Origin: Beijerinckiaceae bacterium
GTDB lineage: Bacteria; Pseudomonadota; Alphaproteobacteria; Rhizobiales; Beijerinckiaceae
Length of the DNA stretch: 18,238 bases
Direction: 5' to 3'
NCBI GenBank assembly: GCA_947456315.1
Contig: CANGRU010000006.1
Span: 1 to 18,238, forward strand
Below, in pieces: positions 1 through 5,909 of the stretch (positions are counted from its first letter, which is position 1; every line of letters starts with the position of its first letter). The position numbers were made by a program, and so were the translations under genes. The notes under the pieces are model-generated. The model had not been told where the DNA came from. It saw nothing but the letters and a program-made list of their open reading frames with translations, and searched no databases.

Positions 1-68
1 AGAAACGTTGTTTTTCTTTAGCTGTCAGAGGCCACGCGAGCAAGCCAGACGACAGGGGTCCCGTCGCG

Positions 69-97
69 TTGACATCGAGTAGGGCGCTCGCTACATA
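69..97 (+). promoter_or_regulatory. Probable promoter of the tRNA-Ala gene
   Basis: A perfect -35 hexamer TTGACA lies at 69-74. A 17-base spacer leads to a weak -10-like TACATA at 92-97, only 11 bases before the mature tRNA 5' end. Position and spacing fit a vegetative sigma-70-type promoter for the tRNA. The poor -10 match is the weak point. Nothing else is recognisable in bases 1-68. Confidence 0.45.
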
Positions 98-108
98 CGC
101 GCCAGCTT

Positions 109-184
<76 letters not shown>

Positions 185-205
185 AGCTTTTATCAAAACA
201 AAAGA

Positions 206-571
206 TCAGATCGTTGTACCGGGCTTTTCCGTCAGGTCAGCCAGAAAACGGTTCTTTTTGTCGACGAGGATCACCTGCGGCGTGAGCGGCTGGTCGGCCA
301 ATTCAAACCCCATGATGATGATCTCTTCGCCCTCTTTGATGAGGTGAGCAGCTGCACCATTCATGCAGATCTGGCCTGAGCCGGCTTCGCCCTTGATCAC
401 ATAGGTCTCAAGCCTTGCACCCGATGTGTTGGAAACCACCAGCACGCGCTCGCCGGGCCACAGGCCCACGCGGGTGATGAGATCGGCATCAATGGTGATC
501 GAGCCGATATAGGCCAGATTGGCCTCGGTGACCGTGGCATTGTGGATCTTCGATCTCAAGACCATACGCAT
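206..571 (-). CDS. panD: Aspartate 1-decarboxylase, pyruvoyl-dependent (PanD)
   Basis: Makes beta-alanine from L-aspartate for pantothenate and coenzyme A synthesis; cytosolic. From the ATG at 569-571 the product is 121 residues, close to the 126 of E. coli PanD. The N-terminus MRMVLRSKIHNATVTEANL matches the family start, with Lys8 in the place of the conserved Lys9. The self-cleavage site is visible as YIGS: Gly23-Ser24 would be cut to give the small beta chain and the alpha chain with an N-terminal pyruvoyl group. The family stretch SGARLETY-IKGEAGSG and then NGAAAHL follows. The reading frame is open upstream to 640, but that extension has no family resemblance. ATG 563-565 is an alternative start two codons later. 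The ribosome site is weak (GAGGG about 13 bases upstream). It lies 94 bases downstream of the exonuclease gene on the same strand and may be co-transcribed. Confidence 0.95.
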   Translation of the reverse strand: MRMVLRSKIHNATVTEANLAYIGSITIDADLITRVGLWPGERVLVVSNTSGARLETYVIKGEAGSGQICMNGAAAHLIKEGEEIIIMGFELADQPLTPQVILVDKKNRFLADLTEKPGTTI

Positions 572-665
572 CGATGTTCTCGCACCCTCAAGGCTCGGCG
601 GCTGGCGCTTCCAGCTTGTCCGGCCGTTCCTTTTCCACAATCAGGGCTTTGAGGCAAATCCGTCC

Positions 666-1574
666 TTAGACGCGGCTCGAAAATCGGTCAAAAGCGTCGA
701 TCTTTTTGCAATTGATGGCCGTTTCCCGACCGTAGATTTCGGCTTGGAGAAACTGCAGCTCATCATCCTTGGCGGCATCGGGCACATCCCGGGTCCAGGC
801 GCGCATGGCGCCCACGCCGTCGGCATTCCAGCGATAGCCACGCGCCTTGAGGGCGTCTTTCATTTCAAACGGCGCATTGGATGCCCAGATGCGCCAGCTC
901 GGTGCACGGGCATGTTCGAGCAATTGTCCCATGGCGCGCTGGCCGCTCTTGGGGAGGGGGCGGGCCAAAAGCTCGATGGCCGCATGGCAATCATGCACCG
1001 CGCGATGTTTCTCGTAGAAAAAACCTGCGGTGGCTGCGAGCCAGGTGAGTTTGAGCGTCTCGAAGCCTTCAGCTTGCCAATCCACCTGCAACATGGAGCA
1101 AGCCCACGGCTTATGGGTGAAATCGGCGCAGAACAATTCCATGAAGCGGCGATCAAAGCCCGCATTATGCGCGATGATCAGATCGGCATCCGCGATGAAG
1201 GCGCTGACCGCGGCCACATCAATGCTTTTGCCGGCAACCATTGCATCATCAATGCCGGTGATGGCTGTAATTTCAGGCGGAATCGGATGCGAGGGTTCAC
1301 GCAGGGCCTGGAAAGGCTCACCCACTGTGAAGATGCGACCATCCTGCGCATAGGTGAATGGCACCATGGCCAGCTCGATGATTTCATGCCGCGTAGCATC
1401 TAGTCCGGTTGTCTCGACATCCAGAAAGACAGCCTTTTTCAGCGCTGTTCCATCCTCATTTTCATAGTGGCGCACAGGCTGTAGGCGCCGCAACACACGG
1501 TAATCCCCGCTCGCCTCAAGCAAGGTAGCCATTGCGGCAAGATCGGGCACGGGAGAAGTTTGCGGGGCGCTCAT
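666..1574 (-). CDS. 3'-5' exonuclease, DEDDh (DnaQ-like) family, with C-terminal extension
   Basis: Predicted DNA 3'-5' exonuclease with the fold of the DNA polymerase III epsilon subunit. The three Exo motifs are intact. Exo I is FLDVETTGLD with Asp52 and Glu54, Exo II is IIAHNAGFDRRF with Asp141, and Exo III is HRAVHD with His190 and Asp195. This is the DEDDh pattern that binds two metal ions. After the nuclease domain (about 45-210) comes a separate C-terminal part (about 225-285) with SNAPFEMKDALKARGYRW and WTRDVP. The writer recognises this as an extension on some free-standing DnaQ-like exonucleases, function unknown. The first 45 residues are not part of the nuclease fold. The start ATG has a strong GGAGG only 2 bases upstream, which is unusually tight; ATG 1530-1532 (Met15) is an alternative but lacks a good site. 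It is not necessarily the replicative epsilon subunit, so no symbol is given. Confidence 0.88.
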   Translation of the reverse strand: MSAPQTSPVPDLAAMATLLEASGDYRVLRRLQPVRHYENEDGTALKKAVFLDVETTGLDATRHEIIELAMVPFTYAQDGRIFTVGEPFQALREPSHPIPPEITAITGIDDAMVAGKSIDVAAVSAFIADADLIIAHNAGFDRRFMELFCADFTHKPWACSMLQVDWQAEGFETLKLTWLAATAGFFYEKHRAVHDCHAAIELLARPLPKSGQRAMGQLLEHARAPSWRIWASNAPFEMKDALKARGYRWNADGVGAMRAWTRDVPDAAKDDELQFLQAEIYGRETAINCKKIDAFDRFSSRV

Positions 1575-1659
1575 GTCCTCCGGAAACTATCCGAAAGGAC
1601 GTCTGACTTCTATGAAGAGCGCAAGTCTTTCAACAGGTTCGGCGGTCTCTAGCTTTACC

Positions 1660-1863
1660 TTAGGTCAGTTTTTGTCCGCTGATGCGATCCGCCAGACGTT
1701 TCAAAAACCGAGCTGCGGTCGAGCGCAAGCCGGGCTTTGCCAATGTTGTCGCTTGCGCACTGGAAGCAATCAACGCGGCCAGTTCTTCATTTGACAAAAT
1801 GGTGTGTGGGCGACGCATGGCGATGTCACGCGAACTTGCGGGACGCCAGAACGCGTCGCTCAT
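1660..1863 (-). CDS. Small hypothetical protein (67 aa)
   Basis: Not recognised. The product begins MSDAFWRPASSRDIAMRRPHT, followed by a likely helix (ILSNEELAALIASS) and a basic C-terminal helix (RSTAARFLKRLADRISG). No signal peptide or membrane segment is seen. The start at 1861-1863 overlaps the 3' end of the upstream unknown gene by 38 bases in another frame, which suggests translational coupling. No clear ribosome site precedes it; ATG 1816-1818 (Met16) is an alternative. Support is the plausible amphipathic composition and the tight same-strand packing, so the call is tentative. Confidence 0.45.
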   Translation of the reverse strand: MSDAFWRPASSRDIAMRRPHTILSNEELAALIASSAQATTLAKPGLRSTAARFLKRLADRISGQKLT

Positions 1864-2143
1864 GGGGGCGGCTCGCCTGTTGACGACGATCATAGGGGCG
1901 GAATGTGACTGCAGCGGCTTGCCGGCGTGCCTTGACCGCAAGCGTACTCAGCATCACGGGGTCGAGATGTCCGCGGGCGGCGAGCTGCACAATCATGCGT
2001 GCGACAAGCTCTCGGCGTCGGGACAGCTCGGCTGTCCCGTGATTTTCAGAGCGGATCGCATGTTCAGCGAGCACAAGTGCGCGCCGCATGGCCTCGATCT
2101 CTGACGGGCCGAAACAGGCTTTCTCCAAAGCGCCTGAAAACAT
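1826..2143 (-). CDS. Hypothetical protein (105 aa), helical
   Basis: Function not recognised. The ATG at 2141-2143 has an excellent ribosome site, GGAGGG, 6 bases upstream. The body reads as two or three amphipathic helices: EIEAMRRALVLAEHAIR, then RRRELVARMIVQLAARG, then PVMLSTLAVKARR. Short cytosolic proteins with this kind of ARG-DP--L---A pattern are common unknowns in Hyphomicrobiales (recalled resemblance only). The last 25 residues are rich in Arg, Gln and His and look unstructured. It is first in a leftward series (this gene, the 67-residue ORF, the exonuclease, panD) and divergent from the LDH2 dehydrogenase across a 275-base gap. That gap holds a TATAGT at 2234-2239 (+) that could be the -10 of the rightward operon, but no convincing -35. 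Confidence 0.7.
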   Translation of the reverse strand: MFSGALEKACFGPSEIEAMRRALVLAEHAIRSENHGTAELSRRRELVARMIVQLAARGHLDPVMLSTLAVKARRQAAAVTFRPYDRRQQASRPHERRVLASRKFA

Positions 2144-2418
2144 GATGAGCCCTCCGGCAAGATCATGGACGTCTTAGCCACGATCAAATCACGAATCACA
2201 ATAGGAAACAAATGCAACAATATCTTTTTCGTTTATAGTGCACCGCAGTAACATCCTGATGCGGAAAAGCCAAGCTCTCGCCTGTGTCGGCTGGCATTTA
2301 CCGATAGTCCGGTTATGGTGCGGCACAGGGTGCCTAAAGCCCCTTCGAGACGATAAAACCAAAAGATTCCAGCAACGTGCCCTGCGTGTCGGACAAGGGG
2401 CGGGGAGGCCATTTGGCA

Positions 2419-3459
2419 GTGCAATCTGCGACCATTGGCGTATCGCCATTGCGTGATTTCGTGTCCCGGCTCTTTCAAGCGCGAGGCCTATCGGCACGCG
2501 ATGCCGGGCGTGTGGCCGAGGTGCTTGTCTGGGCAGATATGCGTGGGGCCGGGACCCATGGCGTTGCCCGCATCCCGCATTATTTCGGCATGATCGACAA
2601 AGGCGCGATGAAGCCTGATGCCGTGCCGCACTTGCGTGCTGATTTCGGAGCTTTGTTTTCCATTGATGCGCAAGGTGCGGCCGGACCGGTCGCCATGATG
2701 CAGGTCGTCGAGCTTGCGCAAGCGCGTGCGCGGCAATTCGGTGTGGGCTTGGGTGTGATGGGCGGCGCGACGCATGCGGGCGCCATCGGTCATTATGTCG
2801 AGCATGCTGCACGCAACGGATTTGTGGCGATTGCTTTTGCGGCCGGCCCGCCCTTGATGGCCTATGAGGGCGCACGGATCGCCAGCCTTTCCACGGCGCC
2901 GCTTGCGATTGCAGCACCCGGTGGTCCTGAAGGTCTTGTGCTGCTCGATATGGCATCGAGCTTGGTGTCGAATGGTCGTTTGAAACAGGCGCGCCGCGAC
3001 AATGAACGATTGCCTGAGGGTTGGGCGCTGGATGCACAGGGCAAGCCGGCCCGCGATGCCGCACAAGCCGAGGTTCTGTTGCCGATGGGCGGGCCGAAAG
3101 GATCCGGTCTTGCTTTGATGACAGAGATACTGACGAGTCTCTTGGCCAGTGCGCCTTTGCTTGCACCGATGTTGCAGAAGGGTAAAAAAGGCCACGGACA
3201 AAGTGCGACGATGATTGTTATCGATGTCGCGCATTTGCGCGCTGCATCTGATTTTGCTGGCGATATGGACATGCTCACCAGTGTCATCAAAACATTGCCG
3301 CGTGTAGAGGGTGTGGAAGAGTTGAGATTGCCTGGCGAGCGCAGCGCGCGCGCTGCAAAAAAGGCTGAGACACAGGGACTTCGCATCAATGCAAAAGTCT
3401 GGGCCGAATTGAACGAGCTGGCACAGTTGCATGGTGTTGACGTTCCAGACAGCGCTTGA
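2419..3459 (+). CDS. Malate/L-lactate dehydrogenase-like oxidoreductase (LDH2 family)
   Basis: NAD(P)-dependent 2-hydroxyacid dehydrogenase of the LDH2/malate/ureidoglycolate family, cytosolic. The start chosen is GTG 2419 because GGGGAGG (2402-2408) lies 10 bases upstream; it gives 346 residues, normal for the family. An upstream GTG at 2377 is in frame but has no such site. Family signatures: ADMRGAGTHGVARIPHYF (residues 39-56) with the conserved Arg and His of the active site; GVMGGATHAGAIGHY; LAIAAPGG; and PEGWALDAQGKP followed by LLPMGGPKGSGLALM. Family members reduce or oxidise lactate, malate, sulfolactate, ureidoglycolate or sugar acids, and the substrate cannot be read from sequence. 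The gene is followed after 30 bases by a TTT binding protein, which suggests oxidation of an imported hydroxycarboxylate (inference). The last 30 residues are a helical tail. A perfect hairpin spans the stop codon. Confidence 0.9.
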   Translation: MQSATIGVSPLRDFVSRLFQARGLSARDAGRVAEVLVWADMRGAGTHGVARIPHYFGMIDKGAMKPDAVPHLRADFGALFSIDAQGAAGPVAMMQVVELAQARARQFGVGLGVMGGATHAGAIGHYVEHAARNGFVAIAFAAGPPLMAYEGARIASLSTAPLAIAAPGGPEGLVLLDMASSLVSNGRLKQARRDNERLPEGWALDAQGKPARDAAQAEVLLPMGGPKGSGLALMTEILTSLLASAPLLAPMLQKGKKGHGQSATMIVIDVAHLRAASDFAGDMDMLTSVIKTLPRVEGVEELRLPGERSARAAKKAETQGLRINAKVWAELNELAQLHGVDVPDSA

Positions 3460-3467
3460 GAAGCGCT
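3451..3467 (+). promoter_or_regulatory. Perfect hairpin across the stop codon of the LDH2 gene
   Basis: AGCGCTT (3451-3457), loop GAG, AAGCGCT (3461-3467). The stem is seven perfect base pairs and the TGA stop (3457-3459) sits at the top of the left arm. There is no T-run, so it is not a classic terminator. It lies 22 bases before the binding-protein ATG and could act as an mRNA processing or stability element that sets the dehydrogenase to binding-protein ratio. The structure is seen; the role is inference. Confidence 0.4.
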
Positions 3468-3489
3468 CAAATATATCGGGAGAAACAGA

Positions 3490-4494
3490 ATGAAAATCTG
3501 GACGGGTCTTTTCAGCGCATTGGTCATCGCCGCCGCATCACCGCCGGTCAAAGCGGATGCTTTGTCTGATTTCTACCGCGGCAAGAATATTACATTCCTG
3601 GTTGGCTCTGATCCGGGTGGTTCGTTCGGCCCCTATGCGCAGGTGCTGGCCGAGCACATGCCCAAATACATTCCCGAAAAGCCGAAGTTCATTATCAAAT
3701 ATACGGGCGGTGAATCAGGCGGTCTCAACCTAGCCAATTCCGTGCGCGCCAATATGCCCACCGACGGCACGACGATGGCGATGACACAGCAGACCATTGT
3801 GCTCAATCAGGTGTTGCAGCCCCAATATGCCAAATATGATGCGCGCGAATGGTTGTGGCTCGGCAATATGGCACCCGTGCGCAACATGCTGTCGATCTGG
3901 CACACCGCCAAAGGCCAGACGATTGAAGATGCCAAGACAACGGAAGTGATCATTGGTGCAACGGGACCGAGCTCGCCGACTTACATCGTTCCAAACCTGC
4001 TCAATAAATTTCTCGGCACCAAATATAAAATCGTCACCGGCTACAAAGGCGCGGCTGATTTGAATCTTGCCATGCAGCGTGGCGAGATTGAGGGGCGTGG
4101 CGCGTCCTGGGTGAGTGTCCAGCTCGCCATGCCGGATGCCATTTCCGATGGCCGCATCAAGCCGGTCGTCTTTGCCTCCATCACGCGCGAACCCAGTGCG
4201 CCCAATGTCCCGACTCTGGCCGAGCTGATGAAAGATCCGGTGCATCGTCAGGTGGCGGAATTCCTCTCCGCCGAATCCGATTTTGGTCGCAGCGTCTTCA
4301 TGCCCCCGGGCGTGCCCGCTGACCGCCTCGCCATGATGCGCGAGGCTTTCGAGAAGACGATGAAGGATGAGGCCTTTCTGGCCGACGCCAAGCGCCTCAA
4401 CCTGACCATCGAGCCGATGACCCATCAGGAGCTGGCGCGCATTACGGCCAAAGTGGTGAGCGCCCCCAAGGAAGTGGTCGAGCTCGCCAAATAA
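3490..4494 (+). CDS. TTT-family periplasmic substrate-binding protein (TctC/Bug-like)
   Basis: Periplasmic receptor of a tripartite tricarboxylate transporter, binding a carboxylate and delivering it to a TctA/TctB permease. The product has 334 residues. The signal peptide is MKIWTGLFSALVIAAASPPVKA, with likely cleavage after VKA. The mature protein opens DALSDFYRGKNITFLVGSDPGGSFGPYAQVLAEHM, where the PGG-F--YA-VLA pattern corresponds to the ligand-loop start of the family. GATGPSSPTYIVPNLLNKFLG and TGYKGAADLNLAMQRGEIEG correspond to the second ligand loop and hinge. It is more divergent than the second binding protein at 17311. GGGAG (3478-3482) lies 7 bases before the ATG. The ligand is not predictable. 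Its operon partner is the LDH2 dehydrogenase; the only permease in the window is 1.4 kb away on the opposite strand, so pairing with it is possible but unproven. Confidence 0.88.
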   Translation: MKIWTGLFSALVIAAASPPVKADALSDFYRGKNITFLVGSDPGGSFGPYAQVLAEHMPKYIPEKPKFIIKYTGGESGGLNLANSVRANMPTDGTTMAMTQQTIVLNQVLQPQYAKYDAREWLWLGNMAPVRNMLSIWHTAKGQTIEDAKTTEVIIGATGPSSPTYIVPNLLNKFLGTKYKIVTGYKGAADLNLAMQRGEIEGRGASWVSVQLAMPDAISDGRIKPVVFASITREPSAPNVPTLAELMKDPVHRQVAEFLSAESDFGRSVFMPPGVPADRLAMMREAFEKTMKDEAFLADAKRLNLTIEPMTHQELARITAKVVSAPKEVVELAK

Positions 4495-4498
4495 GGCA

Positions 4499-4554
4499 AA
4501 ACCGTCCGGTTTAGGGCCGATCGGGGGCGGGAGGGCCAGTTCTCCCCCGCCGAT
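4499..4554 (+). terminator. Tandem hairpins after the binding-protein gene, possible terminator
   Basis: Five bases after the stop, AAACC-GTCC-GGTTT (4499-4512) forms a small stem followed by TAG. A second, GC-rich imperfect hairpin spans 4520-4554 (ATCGG at 4520-4524 with CCGAT at 4550-4554, and GGGAG with CTCCC inside). Neither has a long T-run, so intrinsic termination would be weak. The position between two unrelated genes favours a 3'-end role. Confidence 0.4.
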
Positions 4555-4621
4555 TGACCCTTCCCGCGGTTGTGCGTTGCATCAGCTCCGGAAAAGGTGC
4601 AGATGCGGATCAAGCTTCGCT

Positions 4622-4640
4622 CGACCCGTCCTATGGGTCG
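4622..4640 (+). promoter_or_regulatory. Leader hairpin 40 bases upstream of the SWIB gene
   Basis: CGACCC (4622-4627), loop GTCCTAT, GGGTCG (4635-4640) is a perfect six-pair stem. It could be part of the SWIB 5' leader or the 3' end of the upstream transcript. No clear -35/-10 pair was found nearby. Confidence 0.3.
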
Positions 4641-4679
4641 GCGGCATGCCAAACCCTTTTGATTGACGGAGAACTCCTC

Positions 4680-4955
4680 ATGGCCAAGACCCCCAGCGAA
4701 GGCAAAGCCGGCGGCGCCTTCATGAAGCCCCTGCAGCCCTCGAAGGAACTCGCGGCCATTGTTGGCAACGATCCGCTGCCGCGCTCGGAAGTCGTCAGCA
4801 AGGTGTGGGAATATATCAAGGGCAATTCGCTCCAGAACCCCGCCAACAAGCGCGAGATCCTGGCTGATGCCAAGCTCGAAGCTGTGTTCGGCCGCAAGCA
4901 GGTCACCATGTTCGAAATGAACAAGTACCTCGCTCAGCACCTGAAGAACATCTAA
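4680..4955 (+). CDS. SWIB/MDM2-domain protein
   Basis: A stand-alone SWIB-domain protein of 91 residues. The basic N-terminus MAKTPSEGKAGGAFMKPLQPS precedes the domain. The SWIB fold then runs to the end: LAAIVGNDPLPRSEVVSKVWEYIKG, then QNPANKREILADAKLEAVFG, then VTMFEMNKYLAQHL. The pattern L--(I/V)-G---LPR-EVVKK(V)W-YIK, then LQ-P-NKR-I--D--L, is the SWIB hallmark. SWIB is best known from eukaryotic SWI/SNF remodelling complexes. In bacteria it occurs as short proteins or fused to topoisomerase I (Chlamydia), which suggests a nucleoid or topology role, unproven here. ATG 4680 has GGAG (4668-4671) 8 bases upstream. The frame is open to 4554, but that extension lacks resemblance. The gene has its own leader hairpin and a good terminator, so it is probably monocistronic. 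Confidence 0.92.
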   Translation: MAKTPSEGKAGGAFMKPLQPSKELAAIVGNDPLPRSEVVSKVWEYIKGNSLQNPANKREILADAKLEAVFGRKQVTMFEMNKYLAQHLKNI

Positions 4956-4977
4956 GCCTCGGGCTTCTCAAGTTTTG

Positions 4978-5012
4978 AAGGGCGCGGCCTTTGCGGGCGG
5001 CGCCCTTTTTCT
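4978..5012 (+). terminator. Rho-independent terminator of the SWIB gene
   Basis: AAGGGCGC (4978-4985) pairs with GCGCCCTT (5000-5007), closing on a GC-rich loop and followed by TTTTTC. It starts 23 bases after the SWIB stop. A small extra stem, AAGCC-TCG-GGCTT (4954-4966), sits directly on the stop codon. Confidence 0.8.
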
Positions 5013-5082
5013 TATGCCGACCCTGTGCACGGTTTTGGTGAATTGAGGCCTTGGGTCTTGCGGGCGATCACACAAGAGCGGA

Positions 5083-5853
5083 ATGCTGATCTTGTCGCTC
5101 TGGGAACGAAACGCTGTGCGCACCCTTCGCCTGCTCACATGGAATGTGCATCGCTGCCTTGGCACGGATGGACGGATTTCGACGCGCCGCATTGCGGATG
5201 TGATTGCCGTAGCCAAGCCCGATATTGTCGCTTTGCAAGAAGTCGACGTGCTGCGCAAGCGCACAGGCCATGTTGATCAGGCGGAAGAGATTGCAAGCGT
5301 TCTGGGGATGACGGCGCACTTCCATAACAATCTGCGCGTGCTCGAAGAGCAATATGGCGATGCCATTCTCACCGAACTGCCATCATGTTTGATCCATGCA
5401 GGGCGTTTGCCCGGCAGCCCCGGCTTGCGCAACATCGAACCGCGTGGCGCGCTCTGGGCACAGATTGATCTTGATGGTGTGTCGCTGAATATCATCAACA
5501 CGCATTTGTCGCTCATCGCGCGCGAGCGTCGTTTTCAAACCGAGTGTCTGATGGGGCCGGACTGGCTCGGGTCTCAAGCATGCACGGGGCCAACAGTGCT
5601 GTTGGGTGATTTCAATCTGGTGCCGCGTTCGCGTGTCTATCAAAATCTGACCAAACATTTGCAAGATGCCCAGCGCGCACCGGGCATGGGGCGGACACAG
5701 CCGACATTTCCGGCAGGTTTTCCGGTGCTGCGCATCGATCATGTCTTCACGCGCGGGCCGATCAAGGTGACGCATGTCGAGGTGATCCGTGACACGATCA
5801 CCCGTGTGGCCTCCGATCATTTGCCGCTGGTTGTTGATCTTGAAATCGGCTGA
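5083..5853 (+). CDS. Endonuclease/exonuclease/phosphatase (EEP) family protein
   Basis: A metal-dependent phosphoesterase of the EEP superfamily (fold of DNase I, exonuclease III and sphingomyelinases). The full catalytic set is visible: LLTWNVH with Asn21, IVALQEV with Glu53, INTHLS with His141, LLGDFN with Asp176 and Asn178, RIDHVF with Asp219 and His220, and ASDHLPLV with Asp245 and His246. Members cleave DNA, RNA, phospholipids or small phosphodiesters, and the substrate cannot be told from sequence. No signal peptide is evident. ATG 5083 lacks a well-spaced ribosome site. GTG 5116 (residue 12, just before RTLRLLTWN) is an equally good start and matches the usual short N-terminus of the family, giving 245 residues. 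The gene stands alone between two terminators. Confidence 0.88.
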   Translation: MLILSLWERNAVRTLRLLTWNVHRCLGTDGRISTRRIADVIAVAKPDIVALQEVDVLRKRTGHVDQAEEIASVLGMTAHFHNNLRVLEEQYGDAILTELPSCLIHAGRLPGSPGLRNIEPRGALWAQIDLDGVSLNIINTHLSLIARERRFQTECLMGPDWLGSQACTGPTVLLGDFNLVPRSRVYQNLTKHLQDAQRAPGMGRTQPTFPAGFPVLRIDHVFTRGPIKVTHVEVIRDTITRVASDHLPLVVDLEIG

Positions 5854-5858
5854 GCCAT

Positions 5859-5887
5859 AAAAAATGGCCGGGCAAAGACCCGGCCAT
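5859..5887. terminator. Terminator hairpin between EEP gene and TTT permease gene
   Basis: ATGGCCGGG (5864-5872), loop CAAAGA, CCCGGCCAT (5879-5887): nine perfect pairs. On the minus strand the hairpin is followed by a run of six T (A-run 5859-5864 on the plus strand), a strong intrinsic terminator for the permease. On the plus strand only TCTCTTG follows, so it would work less well for the EEP gene. Both genes converge here. Confidence 0.85.
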
Positions 5888-5909
5888 TCTCTTGATGTTT
5901 TGTCTCGTT

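Noticed and set aside
519..1403. 294-residue plus-strand frame opposite panD and the exonuclease
   Set aside because: It spans two minus-strand genes with intact motifs and shows no recognisable domain.
2189..3551. Long minus-strand frames opposite the LDH2 dehydrogenase (up to 325 residues)
   Set aside because: Arg/His/Cys-rich translations with no motifs; they are mirror frames of a well-supported plus-strand gene.
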